This document shows positions 15,640-23,593 of a stretch of 46,412 nucleotides of DNA, one piece after another. The stretch covers positions 1 through 46,412 of the IMG/VR virus record IMGVR_UViG_3300025849_002676, one strand, 5' to 3'. Source of the stretch: a virus. Below the pieces are notes generated by a model that did not search any database, was not told the origin of the DNA, and saw only the letters and a list, made by a program, of their open reading frames with translations. Position numbers and translations under genes: made by a program. How positions within the stretch are numbered: position 1 is the first letter of the stretch; each line of letters opens with the position of its first letter.

Positions 15640-16020
15640 TTAGAATGAGAAGCTTAGGCCCATAGAAATTTCTCCACGAGTACCGTCTTCAATATCATAC
15701 GATGTTTTGGCGTATGCTTCTAAAGAGTTCATCAACATCATTGATGCTTCAAGATCCAAAATAATATCATCAAATGCATTGTTTGCTACGAATTCATCAT
15801 CATATAGTTCTAAGTCAGTAGACATTGTAAAATCAATGTCTCTACCAAGAGCGAGTGTATAACCAACCTCAGGGGTAAGTGTAACGTTCATGTTTTCTGC
15901 GTCATATGTGTATTCAGAAACGATTTCACCACCAGCCGAAAAGCCCATGCCAAGATCAGCCGCAGATACAGCAGTAGTTGTTAGAAGAAGTGCGACAGAA
16001 GTGGCAACAAAATTTTTCAT
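15640..16020 (-). CDS. small secreted outer-membrane beta-barrel-type protein, 126 aa
   Basis: A 20-residue signal peptide with a VSA cleavage site (after Ala20) is followed by alternating polar and hydrophobic strands and a C-terminal LSFSF ending in Phe, the signal recognised by the outer-membrane assembly machinery. The mature part (about 106 aa) is short even for an 8-strand barrel. AAGGA precedes the ATG. It lies directly after the tmRNA terminator and before its own terminator. A role in altering the host surface, such as blocking superinfection, is inferred. Confidence 0.7.
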   Translation of the reverse strand: MKNFVATSVALLLTTTAVSAADLGMGFSAGGEIVSEYTYDAENMNVTLTPEVGYTLALGRDIDFTMSTDLELYDDEFVANNAFDDIILDLEASMMLMNSLEAYAKTSYDIEDGTRGEISMGLSFSF

Positions 16021-16039
16021 GTTAGTTCCTTAAGTTTGT

Positions 16040-16079
16040 AAAAAAATATGTGCCACTTTTCTGTTGCTAAGCAAGTGGC
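16040..16079 (-). terminator. terminator at the end of the tmRNA
   Basis: GCCACTT and AAGTGGC form a 7-bp stem (16073-16079 and 16052-16058) followed, after a few bases, by seven T residues on the minus strand. Confidence 0.8.
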
Positions 16080-16224
16080 CAGCTCCCTGTGATTATGCGG
16101 CTAGCGCAAATCCAGAAGGTGCAAAGTTATTGTTTGCAGTTAGTAGTTTTGACCAATAACGCAGTCATCCGGTAAACTCCACTTTCATCTTCACACCTGT
16201 CGATCCTATTTCAGCCCCATCAAA

Positions 16225-16269
16225 TTTACTCTACAAAGTAAATTATCAGTTTTTACTCTACAGAGTAAA
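16225..16269 (-). repeat. tandem hairpins in the tmRNA intervening segment
   Basis: Two 18-nt units (16252-16269 and 16225-16242) differ at one base; each folds into a TTTACT...AGTAAA hairpin. They lie exactly between the CCA end of the acceptor piece and the first G of the coding piece, where maturation must cut. Confidence 0.75.
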
Positions 16270-16350
16270 TTTGGTGGAGCTGCTGGGTACCGCCCCCAGG
16301 TCCAGAATGTGTCCACGTTGCTTCAACGTTTACGATTTATTTATTTAAAC

Positions 16351-16379
16351 TATCTAGATGTTCTGGGTATTTTTGTACA
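16351..16379 (-). promoter_or_regulatory. promoter of the tmRNA
   Basis: Minus strand TGTACA (16374-16379), 17-nt spacer, TAGATA (16351-16356). The predicted start lies near 16344, just ahead of the acceptor piece. Confidence 0.65.
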
Positions 16380-16409
16380 ATGTTCTTGGTTTGTAATATT
16401 ATAATCACA

Positions 16410-16643
16410 CTATTCAAACCAGAGTAGGAATTCCATACTTCCTGTAATCTTGTATAATACAAACATCAACATACAAAACCATATAAACCAAAACAAACCA
16501 AACCCTAAAGTTCGATATACCTTTTCCATTGGAAGATATTTTTCAAATAAGGTTTGAATGTCCCATACATATCTAAATTGTATGAACCAACAAAACCATC
16601 TTACATATTTGTTTGGCGTATTCTCTGGTGTTATCTTAGTCAT
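16410..16643 (-). CDS. small membrane protein, 77 aa
   Basis: One or two hydrophobic segments rich in Phe and Trp (about residues 45-72) after a basic, aromatic N-terminal part. The start overlaps the preceding stop (ATGA). It follows the SleB-type hydrolase and a DUF3310-like gene. A role in lysis, for example as a holin-like protein, is possible from the context, but it has no diagnostic motif. Confidence 0.65.
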   Translation of the reverse strand: MTKITPENTPNKYVRWFCWFIQFRYVWDIQTLFEKYLPMEKVYRTLGFGLFWFIWFCMLMFVLYKITGSMEFLLWFE

Positions 16644-16939
16644 AACGCTTCATCTTCACTATCATGGATATATAATTGGATAAGCGCATAATGGAGCACT
16701 TTCATTAAATCTTTTCTGGCATCAGTACGTGTACCTTTTTTACCATAACGATTAGAGTATTTGTCAACATTGCCCATACAGAAACCAGTTCCGTGACCAC
16801 GTTCAATAATAACTTCAGTTGATTGAAACTTGCTTTGTGAGTAATGTCCAGAATATGTTTTATCAATATACTCTTGGAACTCGGTAATAAGTTCACCCTC
16901 TCTAAATTTGTAATCAATGTTTTGTTTACTCAATTTCAT
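16640..16939 (-). CDS. DUF3310-like small protein, 99 aa
   Basis: The C-terminal half, GFCMGNVDKY followed by GKKGTRTDARKDLMKVLHYA, resembles the phage DUF3310 family, whose members are often near nucleotide-metabolism genes. Function is unknown. It shares its boundary base with the upstream sleB-type gene and overlaps the membrane protein downstream, so it belongs to the same operon. Confidence 0.6.
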   Translation of the reverse strand: MKLSKQNIDYKFREGELITEFQEYIDKTYSGHYSQSKFQSTEVIIERGHGTGFCMGNVDKYSNRYGKKGTRTDARKDLMKVLHYALIQLYIHDSEDEAL

Positions 16940-17505
16940 TATTTACTTCCCTTTGCTCTATAAAATATGTGGCTGCCAATACGAGCAACACGATCCAAAG
17001 TAGGAGCCCAATATGGTTTCACATATGATGCATGATAATGAGTAGAGCCTTCTGTTACTCCACGATATTTACTATGTATTATCATGTCACTAGCAAACTT
17101 CATTGCTCTATCCCAAGCTTCTGTATCTTTAGGATTATCTGACTTGCCATCACAATACCATGAAAATTGGCACTTGTTTTTTGCTGGCTTACCATTAACT
17201 AATACAGAATCATAAACTACTTCGCATACACTATTAGGATAGTCATTAGACGCAACTCTATTTAAAACAACATCTGAAACTGACATTGCATCTGCAAGAG
17301 ATACCGAACGTGTTTCAAAATATATGTTTGTTGCCATACACTGAATCTGCTCCTGACGTAGTGCATTGGCTACGCTCGCACTGATATCTATTTGAACTTG
17401 TTGCTTTTTAGCAATATCTTCTTGTATTGCCAAAGTACCGCCGATTGCTATTCCTGATAGGAACATGGCGTTAAATGCTATACTAGCTACTGTTATAAAT
17501 TTCAT
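16939..17505 (-). CDS. SleB-type cell wall hydrolase, putative signal-anchored endolysin, 188 aa
   Basis: The N-terminal 26 residues form a signal-anchor helix. The catalytic domain matches Hydrolase_2 (PF07486): ATNIYFETRS with Glu64 as catalytic acid, SVSDVVLNRV, QFSWYCDG, GSTHYHA and IGSHIFYR. Such enzymes are lytic transglycosylase-like and cut peptidoglycan glycan strands. The helix suggests export by the host Sec system. The GAGG ribosome binding site lies inside an inverted repeat that also encloses a promoter (17506-17564), suggesting timed translation. It is the most likely lysis enzyme in the window. Confidence 0.85.
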   Translation of the reverse strand: MKFITVASIAFNAMFLSGIAIGGTLAIQEDIAKKQQVQIDISASVANALRQEQIQCMATNIYFETRSVSLADAMSVSDVVLNRVASNDYPNSVCEVVYDSVLVNGKPAKNKCQFSWYCDGKSDNPKDTEAWDRAMKFASDMIIHSKYRGVTEGSTHYHASYVKPYWAPTLDRVARIGSHIFYRAKGSK

Positions 17506-17564
17506 ACTTCTGCCTCATTATTTTTTTATATTATAATTATCATATATTATAATGAGGCAGAAGT
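17506..17564 (-). promoter_or_regulatory. inverted repeat hiding the sleB ribosome binding site, with internal promoter
   Basis: Perfect 16-bp arms at 17549-17564 and 17506-17521, with a 27-nt loop. The downstream arm contains GAGG 7 nt before the ATG at 17505. In transcripts reading through from thyX the arms can pair and hide the ribosome binding site. A promoter with TTTACT (17562-17567), 17 nt, TATGAT (17539-17544) would start within the loop, giving RNA without the upstream arm. T4 gene e (lysozyme) is controlled in this way. Confidence 0.75.
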
Positions 17565-17569
17565 AAACA

Positions 17570-18214
17570 CTAAACTGGAAATATTTTACTAATAACTTTA
17601 GCAATCTCATGTGCCAACAGAATATGTTCTAACTGAGTCCCATCAGCCTGACGAAGCTCAAGATAATGAATCCAGCTACGAATAGTGCCATTAACATATA
17701 GTCGAGATATGGTATTACCTTCAGGCAGTACAACACGAGCCTGTTCTTTAGCAATACCATTATCAATAGCCCACTGGTAAGCCAATTTTGCTTCATGAAT
17801 AATTTGCTCTTGCTTAGCAATCCAAGTTTTTTTAAGTAATTCATCGTCCGTTTTAATTGAATTCTGCCTATTAGCATTGTCTTGAAGCCTAGCTTCCCTC
17901 AGTACGAAAGTATTAGCCATATCATTAGGATTAGCATAACGCTGAGAAAACTCTTGAAAGGAAAAGGAGCGATGCCTGAGGAATTGTCGGGCAATGTCTC
18001 TTGTTGTTTCGACTTCAAGCGTGGCTGAGCACATTTCAAATGGGGACCAGTGCTTGTGCCGTTTAAGGTAGGCAAGTAATTTGGGGGCTGTTTCGGAGTT
18101 AACTTGGGCCGATGGATTGGAGACACGGGCGCAATACGCGATGATGTCTTCAGTGGTATCGAGGCCGATGTGGTGTTCTGTAGATTGAGTGTAACCAATT
18201 AACCTAACCTTCAT
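17570..18214 (-). CDS. thyX: flavin-dependent thymidylate synthase
   Basis: RHRSFSFQEFSQRY near residue 79 is the ThyX signature (RHRxxS). The protein is 214 aa, normal for the family. It methylates dUMP to dTMP using FAD, NADPH and methylenetetrahydrofolate. With ThyX supplying dTMP, the gp42 homologue is free to be a hydroxymethylase. GATAAATA lies just upstream, a weak match to the late promoter box. The stop lies 5 nt before the inverted repeat controlling sleB. Confidence 0.95.
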   Translation of the reverse strand: MKVRLIGYTQSTEHHIGLDTTEDIIAYCARVSNPSAQVNSETAPKLLAYLKRHKHWSPFEMCSATLEVETTRDIARQFLRHRSFSFQEFSQRYANPNDMANTFVLREARLQDNANRQNSIKTDDELLKKTWIAKQEQIIHEAKLAYQWAIDNGIAKEQARVVLPEGNTISRLYVNGTIRSWIHYLELRQADGTQLEHILLAHEIAKVISKIFPV

Positions 18215-18236
18215 TTGTACGTTCCATTCTATTTAT

Positions 18237-19604
18237 CTAAATTTTAAAGTCTTTAAAACGTTCGTTGATTTCGCTCTTATCAAACGTCGGCGTATCATCG
18301 GTCAATGTCTGTTCTGATTCATCGACGTCAAACAGTCTCATCTTAGCTCTATCTAGGCCTACAACAAAACGTTTCTTAATACCAATATCGTTGTATCTAT
18401 TCTTTAATTGCTTAACCATCATTTGACCTGATTGCTCAAGCTCTTCGGTTGATATAAGAGCAAACATTAGATCTGCTGTTGCGGGTAATCCAAAAGACTC
18501 GGACGTATCTTCAAGCCCAACATCTGAGTTACCATAACCACTACGAGTCGTCTGCGTTGCAGAGATGATCGGTACGTCGAACTCGACAGCAAGTCCACGT
18601 AATTCCTCAGCGATTGCTTTAATAAGATTATACGAATTGATAGATCCTCCCATGCCCTTCATACGAGATGATGCACAAATATTAAGATAGTCGATACAGA
18701 TAATATCAGGGACAAATTGCTTCTTAAGTTTTAACTCACTCAACAAAGCCCTGAAGTGTCCAGCGTGAGCCGAACCAGTAGGATATTCTTTCACAATGAG
18801 TTTACCACCAGTGCTACGTTTGATCTTAGCCACCTTTTCAGTAAACATATCCTTAGTCATCTTATCAAGTTGATCGATCGGAACATTTAACAAGTTAGCG
18901 TCAATACGCTCAGCAATACGTTCTTCACTCATCTCCATAGTGAGATATAGTACATTCTTTCCCTGTGATAATGCCGCTGCACTTACGTGGCACATGAACA
19001 ATGATTTACCAACGCCGGTTCCGGCAAGAGCAATATTCAATGTTTTATTTGGCAAGCCGCCTTTAGTAATTGTGTTGAATGATTCAAGGTCAAATGGCAC
19101 TCGTTCTTCAGCTAGGTTATAAAAATCAAATCTTTTTGCTGCGTCATCAAGATAATCGTGACCAATGTTAGGATCAAAGGATATAGACAGAGCTTTTGTT
19201 AGAACATCAGGAATAGCATTCTTCGTAAGAGTTTCATGTTTACCATCAATAATATGAATGGAGTCCATAATAGCATTATGAATTGCTCTGTCTTGGCACC
19301 ACTTCTCTGTAGTATCAATAAGCCATTCGTTATCAGTCTGTTCAGCCTTAAAGATCTCCGGCATGATTTCAATAGCATGCCGGTATTGCTCATCAGAAAA
19401 CGTATCTGCTTGATCAATTTCAATCTTAAATGTTTCGGCCGAAGGCAGCCTATTATATTTTGCTACGTATTTACCAACTTCTTTATAGAGTTGACGATAT
19501 ACACCTTCAAAATATTCAGGCTTAACGAACGGTAGAACCTTACGCATAAACGGCTCGTTCACAAGCAGATTACGTAGGATAGTTTGTTCAATGTTTATAT
19601 TCAA
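18237..19604 (-). CDS. 41: replicative DNA helicase gp41 (DnaB-like)
   Basis: 455 aa. An N-terminal helical domain is followed by a RecA-like core with Walker A GTGVGKS near residue 205, Walker B IICIDYLNI, and SATQTTRSG. This is the hexameric 5'-3' helicase that unwinds ahead of gp43. The start overlaps the nucleotidyltransferase gene by 4 nt. It is separated from thyX by 22 nt. Confidence 0.93.
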   Translation of the reverse strand: MNINIEQTILRNLLVNEPFMRKVLPFVKPEYFEGVYRQLYKEVGKYVAKYNRLPSAETFKIEIDQADTFSDEQYRHAIEIMPEIFKAEQTDNEWLIDTTEKWCQDRAIHNAIMDSIHIIDGKHETLTKNAIPDVLTKALSISFDPNIGHDYLDDAAKRFDFYNLAEERVPFDLESFNTITKGGLPNKTLNIALAGTGVGKSLFMCHVSAAALSQGKNVLYLTMEMSEERIAERIDANLLNVPIDQLDKMTKDMFTEKVAKIKRSTGGKLIVKEYPTGSAHAGHFRALLSELKLKKQFVPDIICIDYLNICASSRMKGMGGSINSYNLIKAIAEELRGLAVEFDVPIISATQTTRSGYGNSDVGLEDTSESFGLPATADLMFALISTEELEQSGQMMVKQLKNRYNDIGIKKRFVVGLDRAKMRLFDVDESEQTLTDDTPTFDKSEINERFKDFKI

Positions 19605-20011
19605 AGAAGTCCCTCATCTCTCATTTTAGCACGAATCTTAGTGGCAGAAATATTATGAATATCTTCGCCAAGATCGTGCTCTGTGAATGTATAACCTACA
19701 CCACGTCCATAACTAATATCTACAATGTTCGGTACTTCCATTATAACATAATCTATATTAACTGTATACCCTTGATTTGACAAGGCAGTAATTATTTGTT
19801 GAGAGACAAAAGTAAAATCAAATGGATTATCAACTTGCTCGTTTGTCCTACCTCCACCAGCATCCTGACCAACAATTCCACCTACATCACGGATCATAAT
19901 AGCAACTTGTCCAGTTAGGTTATGTGCCTTACGAAACAATTCTGTATGGCCTTTATGCCAAGGCTGCCAACGTCCTAACATTTGAGTTGTAGGCGCTTTC
20001 CAATCGAACAT
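19601..20011 (-). CDS. HIGH-motif nucleotidyltransferase, 136 aa
   Basis: GRWQPWHKGHTELF near residue 13 is the HxGH nucleotide-binding motif, and ISATKIR near residue 123 is the matching ISxTxxR motif; both are intact. The minimal length fits adenylyl or cytidylyltransferases such as NadM or TagD. Its neighbour is an APS-kinase-like P-loop protein. Candidate products are an activated sugar phosphate, NAD or an adenylylated anion. AAGGAG precedes the ATG. Confidence 0.8.
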   Translation of the reverse strand: MFDWKAPTTQMLGRWQPWHKGHTELFRKAHNLTGQVAIMIRDVGGIVGQDAGGGRTNEQVDNPFDFTFVSQQIITALSNQGYTVNIDYVIMEVPNIVDISYGRGVGYTFTEHDLGEDIHNISATKIRAKMRDEGLL

Positions 20012-20014
20012 GCT

Positions 20015-20452
20015 TTATTCTCCTTTGTTTTTTATGTCAATATGCCTATGAATAGCATCAACTAGTTTTTCATCCGTGTCATCAAACCACTTAGAAACGT
20101 GGTAGTTAACATCCTTCTGAGGTGGACTCTGAAACATCTTGTTAGTATCATTGAATCGACCTTCTTTGATTGTATCCATCCATACAGTATAGTCAGCATC
20201 AAAAATAGCTCTAGTAACTTCAGTCGGACAGACAAAATCACATATAACCGTACGATCGTGATACTTTTCATGGTTAGCAATAGATGCCATTCGATGTGCT
20301 TGGCGATATCTGGCAGCTTCGGAAAACTCCCAGTCATTAGCCATCTCACGAACTTTATCGGCATTGAACCATGCGCAATCTAATCTTTTTTGCAACCTTT
20401 CTGCCAACCAAGTTTTGCCAGAACCTGGTAATCCCATAATTAAAATTTTCAT
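20015..20452 (-). CDS. P-loop kinase, adenylylsulfate-kinase-like, 145 aa
   Basis: GLPGSGKT at residues 7-14 is Walker A. NADKVREM and the following helix resemble the APS-binding region of CysC-type kinases, and DRTVICDFVCP the second strand. It is shorter than CysC. In T4-like phages such kinases can act on nucleotides or modified nucleotides, so an HMC-related role cannot be excluded. It lies 3 nt upstream of the nucleotidyltransferase gene and is probably in the same transcript as uvsX. Confidence 0.75.
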   Translation of the reverse strand: MKILIMGLPGSGKTWLAERLQKRLDCAWFNADKVREMANDWEFSEAARYRQAHRMASIANHEKYHDRTVICDFVCPTEVTRAIFDADYTVWMDTIKEGRFNDTNKMFQSPPQKDVNYHVSKWFDDTDEKLVDAIHRHIDIKNKGE

Positions 20453-20459
20453 TTATTCC

Positions 20460-20768
20460 TCATGTTTTATCTGTTAATTGCACTTCGCCCTTACTAATAC
20501 CCATTTCAATAATATCGTGTAGGATCTCACCACACCAGACTTGCAATGCCTGATTGTCAGGCGATAAGTCAGGATCAGGTGATTCAACTACAGTAAAATT
20601 AAAATGAATAGCCTCATCTTTACCATCGATGCTCAGATTACCAAAAGACAAAACTGTCTCTGGAAATGGTCCGGTCAGGCATCTAACGTGCCAAGCCTGC
20701 TCATTATTATTTTGTGCGGGGATCAACTCATAGTCGAGCCCCTCAGAAACCTTATTTACATTAATCAT
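20460..20768 (-). CDS. conserved small protein, 102 aa
   Basis: Acidic protein with a beta-rich first half and a C-terminal helix (LQVWCGEILHDIIEMG). The start overlaps the uvsX stop (ATGA). Marine T4-like phages carry similar proteins after uvsX, as far as I recall. No function known; coupling suggests a role in recombination or replication. Confidence 0.65.
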   Translation of the reverse strand: MINVNKVSEGLDYELIPAQNNNEQAWHVRCLTGPFPETVLSFGNLSIDGKDEAIHFNFTVVESPDPDLSPDNQALQVWCGEILHDIIEMGISKGEVQLTDKT

Positions 20769-21808
20769 TGAACTAGTTCATCCATATCAATATCCGATTT
20801 ATATCCGATTGTATATTGTTTCTTAACAAACTCTTTAAAGTCCGTACCATCAAAGATAGGATCCCAGAATTCTTTATTAAGGGTTGCAGACTCTCTAACT
20901 TTATTTTCGCTAACTTCGCCTGTATTCCGATCGACATGTGCATACCAACCATTCGAAGGTTTTGTAACATATCCACCAGCAAGGGCTACTTCAAGCAGCC
21001 CGCTATAAGTTTCTACGCCACCTTCCCATGATACTGTAATTGGGATCTTAGATTTTTCTTTAACAAATCGAGATTTTTCGATGTTGATAACAAAATCATA
21101 ACCTGCAATTTCTGTACCTTTCTTATTTTGGCGGCGGCCAAGAATCCAAATATTATTTGCTGAATAGTAAATACCTGTACCACCAGAAACAATAGCCTTT
21201 GGATACAAACCAATCTCTTGATATGTGTGATTGATAGCAAGTAATACAATGTTTTTCATAGCAAGATAAGGCGTTGTCATTCGGAACAAACCTTTTAGCG
21301 CTTTAGCACGAGACATATCAGCAACTGATTTCTCGTTAATTGTGTCTTCCATTTCTTTCTTAGAAGCCAAATTACCGATAGAGTCGATAACAACAATGAC
21401 ATTATCTTTAGTATCAAGTGCTTCAAGCTGCGCAATCAAATCGAATTTTAATTCTTCGACATTGGTGATTGGAGTATGAAGGACACGACTTGTATCAATA
21501 CCAAATTGTTCAAAGTATGCCTCAGGAGAACCAAACTCTGAATCATAGAATAACATCACAGCATCGCTATGTTTTTTCATATAAGCGGCGGCCATAAGTA
21601 AAGCAAACGAGGTTTTAAAGTGTTTTGATGGCCCGGCAAGAACTGTCAAACCAGGATTTAATCCACCGTCAATAGAACCCGACAAAGCAACGTTTATCAT
21701 AGGGACAGATGTTGATGTCATATCTTTATCATTAAAGAACTTACTTTCAGATAACACCTCAGTATGTTTTAGCTTAGAGTTTTTCTTTAGTTTATCCATT
21801 ACACTCAT
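20765..21808 (-). CDS. uvsX: RecA-like recombinase UvsX, 347 aa
   Basis: AGPSKHFKTS near residue 60 is the Walker A form typical of T4 UvsX, followed by VVIDSIGNL (Walker B) and INHTYQEIG. It polymerises on ssDNA and performs strand exchange for recombination-dependent replication. The ATG at 21808 is chosen because GAGGAG lies 6 nt upstream; a start at 21853 would overlap the epimerase gene. Confidence 0.93.
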   Translation of the reverse strand: MSVMDKLKKNSKLKHTEVLSESKFFNDKDMTSTSVPMINVALSGSIDGGLNPGLTVLAGPSKHFKTSFALLMAAAYMKKHSDAVMLFYDSEFGSPEAYFEQFGIDTSRVLHTPITNVEELKFDLIAQLEALDTKDNVIVVIDSIGNLASKKEMEDTINEKSVADMSRAKALKGLFRMTTPYLAMKNIVLLAINHTYQEIGLYPKAIVSGGTGIYYSANNIWILGRRQNKKGTEIAGYDFVINIEKSRFVKEKSKIPITVSWEGGVETYSGLLEVALAGGYVTKPSNGWYAHVDRNTGEVSENKVRESATLNKEFWDPIFDGTDFKEFVKKQYTIGYKSDIDMDELVQ

Positions 21809-21818
21809 GCGTGTCTCC

Positions 21819-22739
21819 TCAATAATATGATTTATACCAGGATACAAATTCACTTATCCCAGCTTCAACAGTGGTTTTAGGCTTATAGCCTAGGGTTTTT
21901 ATCTTAGTAATATCAGCTAAAGTATTTTGCACATCAGCCGGATGCATAGGTGCCATAATCTTTTCAGCTTTAATTCCTAAGTTGTCTTCAATAAGTTCAA
22001 TAAACCGTAAAAGTTGTGTAGACTTGCCGGATCCAATATTGTATATATCGTGAACATTATTAACTATCGTCTCATCTATTAGCAATAGTATACCATTTAT
22101 GATGTCTTGTACATAAGTAAAATCTCGCGTCATGTCTCCATGATTATTAACTGTAATAGGTTTACCATTCATAATATTATCTACAAATGTATATAGTGCC
22201 ATGTCAGGTCTACCATAAGGTCCGTACACAGTGAAAAATCTAAATCCCGTGGATGAAGTCAATTTGCTATGTTTAAACTGACACTCATTAACATACTTGC
22301 TCCAAGCGTATGGATTACTTAAATGTTGGAACGGGGCATCCTCAGTAAAGTTTTGTCCGCCATATACAGAAGAAGACGAAGCATAGACAACTGGCGTATC
22401 AGATTCTTCGGCCAGCTTAATCACTTCTGCGGTTGCGATAACATTATTGTCAATGTACAACTGTGGATTGTCTAAAGAATATCTTACTCCGGCATAAGCG
22501 GCCAAGTGTACTATAAGATCAGCACTATGAGCATTTTTTATAAGACCAATATACTTTACATCTTGTACATCAACTCTAATCTGACGTTGATTCAAAATAT
22601 TTGTTCTATCAGCTTTCAGTTCAGGATCGTAGTAATCGTTATAATCATCCATTCCAGATACATCATGGCCTAGAGCCTGTAGATCTCTAGCTAAGTGATA
22701 TCCGATAAATCCGGCAATTCCTGTTATGAATACTTTCAT
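21819..22739 (-). CDS. NAD-dependent nucleotide-sugar epimerase, 306 aa
   Basis: GIAGFIGYHLARDL (GxxGxxG) is the NAD-binding motif of the extended SDR family; YASSSSVYGG and YAWSKYVNE give the Ser and YxxxK catalytic residues. Overall it resembles UDP-glucuronate 4-epimerases and related epimerase/dehydratases. It directly follows UDP-glucose dehydrogenase, so UDP-glucuronate to UDP-galacturonate, or a pentose route, is a natural reading. It is 10 nt from uvsX and overlaps the dehydrogenase gene by 4 nt. Confidence 0.88.
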   Translation of the reverse strand: MKVFITGIAGFIGYHLARDLQALGHDVSGMDDYNDYYDPELKADRTNILNQRQIRVDVQDVKYIGLIKNAHSADLIVHLAAYAGVRYSLDNPQLYIDNNVIATAEVIKLAEESDTPVVYASSSSVYGGQNFTEDAPFQHLSNPYAWSKYVNECQFKHSKLTSSTGFRFFTVYGPYGRPDMALYTFVDNIMNGKPITVNNHGDMTRDFTYVQDIINGILLLIDETIVNNVHDIYNIGSGKSTQLLRFIELIEDNLGIKAEKIMAPMHPADVQNTLADITKIKTLGYKPKTTVEAGISEFVSWYKSYY

Positions 22740-23587
22740 CGTTCATTCACATGTGCTATTTCGCCAGTCATATTATACTGGATATTTTGTTCTTTTTCAC
22801 GATCATCTTTATCGTACACAGATCTGTATTCGTTATTGCGTTTCATAACATATTCCAACATACCGGCCTGAGTTGTAAAGTTAATAAAGGCCGACACATC
22901 TTTAGGGAAGCATGCACCACCAAAACCACGTTTGCCATCAAAACCAGGAACACGAGTATGGGAATCACCAATTCTAGGATCTGTTCCAATCGCATTGGCA
23001 ATCTTGCCATAGTTTCCGCCAAACTCTTTTACTGCATCATAGAATTCATTAAAGAAAGTAAGCTTAGCTGCCAAGAAGGCATTTATTCCGTACTTTACAA
23101 AACTAGCATCCGTCGCTGACATGTGATATGTGGGGCATGGTTTGCATATACTATATTCTTTGTAGTAGCGCTCTAACGTTTCTGTGGTGGTCTTATCCCC
23201 ACCTAGAATCTGTATGAATGGATTAACGATATCTTCGTTTGCATTCCGCTCTGTTAAAAATTCTGGATTATAAACTATCCTCTTAGAAGAAGACCCAGAT
23301 ACAAGTGCTTTAACCTCGTCTGGCGGAACGGTAGATTTAATTACAATTATGCCACTCATGCGATGTTTTATTTCATCTAAAACGGACTTCAATATTGAAG
23401 TGTCGCATTTACCATCTTTACCCATAGGGGTTGGAAGACATACGAATGTGAGATTTGCATTTAACGAAACGTCTTTTAAATGCACTCCTATCTTAGGATC
23501 TATGATTTGTTTTTCTACGCCATCCTGGAATGCATAGTCAACTGCTTTGCCTACAAAACCGTGGCCAATGATTGTAATTTTTAACAT
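22736..23587 (-). CDS. UDP-glucose 6-dehydrogenase-like protein, short form, 283 aa
   Basis: GHGFVGKAV at the N-terminus binds NAD; STVPPDEV, YNPEFLTER and GFGGACFPKD (catalytic Cys) are the family signatures. Cellular enzymes are about 390-450 aa; here most of the C-terminal UDP-binding domain is missing, so the substrate could differ. The ATG at 23587 is chosen over a TTG at 23614. The promoter at 23594-23622 ends only 6 nt before the ATG, which implies a leaderless mRNA. It overlaps the epimerase gene by 4 nt. Confidence 0.85.
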   Translation of the reverse strand: MLKITIIGHGFVGKAVDYAFQDGVEKQIIDPKIGVHLKDVSLNANLTFVCLPTPMGKDGKCDTSILKSVLDEIKHRMSGIIVIKSTVPPDEVKALVSGSSSKRIVYNPEFLTERNANEDIVNPFIQILGGDKTTTETLERYYKEYSICKPCPTYHMSATDASFVKYGINAFLAAKLTFFNEFYDAVKEFGGNYGKIANAIGTDPRIGDSHTRVPGFDGKRGFGGACFPKDVSAFINFTTQAGMLEYVMKRNNEYRSVYDKDDREKEQNIQYNMTGEIAHVNER

Positions 23588-23593
23588 GATTTT

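Larger units (their letters stand above)
16040..16344 (-). ncRNA. ssrA: circularly permuted two-piece tmRNA
   Basis: Read on minus, the acceptor piece comes first: a T-stem (CTGGG/CCCAG) and the acceptor strand CAGCTCC followed by ACCA, ending at 16272. A 53-nt intervening segment follows (16219-16271). The coding piece starts at 16218 with GGGGCTG, which pairs with CAGCTCC over 7 bp including the G3-U alanine identity pair. The tag frame is 16093-16137: resume codon GCA, tag ANNNFAPSGFALAA, then TAA. P2 can form between GGTGTG and CACATT of the two pieces. The intervening segment holds two near-identical 18-nt hairpins, likely processing signals. The T-loop (GGCGGTA) lacks the usual TTC. The 5' end is estimated from the promoter. 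Confidence 0.9.

Noticed and set aside
16225-16269. Two repeated 18-nt units as a CRISPR remnant
   Set aside because: Only two units, with no spacer of usual length, located in the intervening segment of a tmRNA.
18230-18237. GATAAATA before thyX as a late promoter
   Set aside because: One mismatch to the late box and placed at the end of gene 41; recorded in the thyX entry only.
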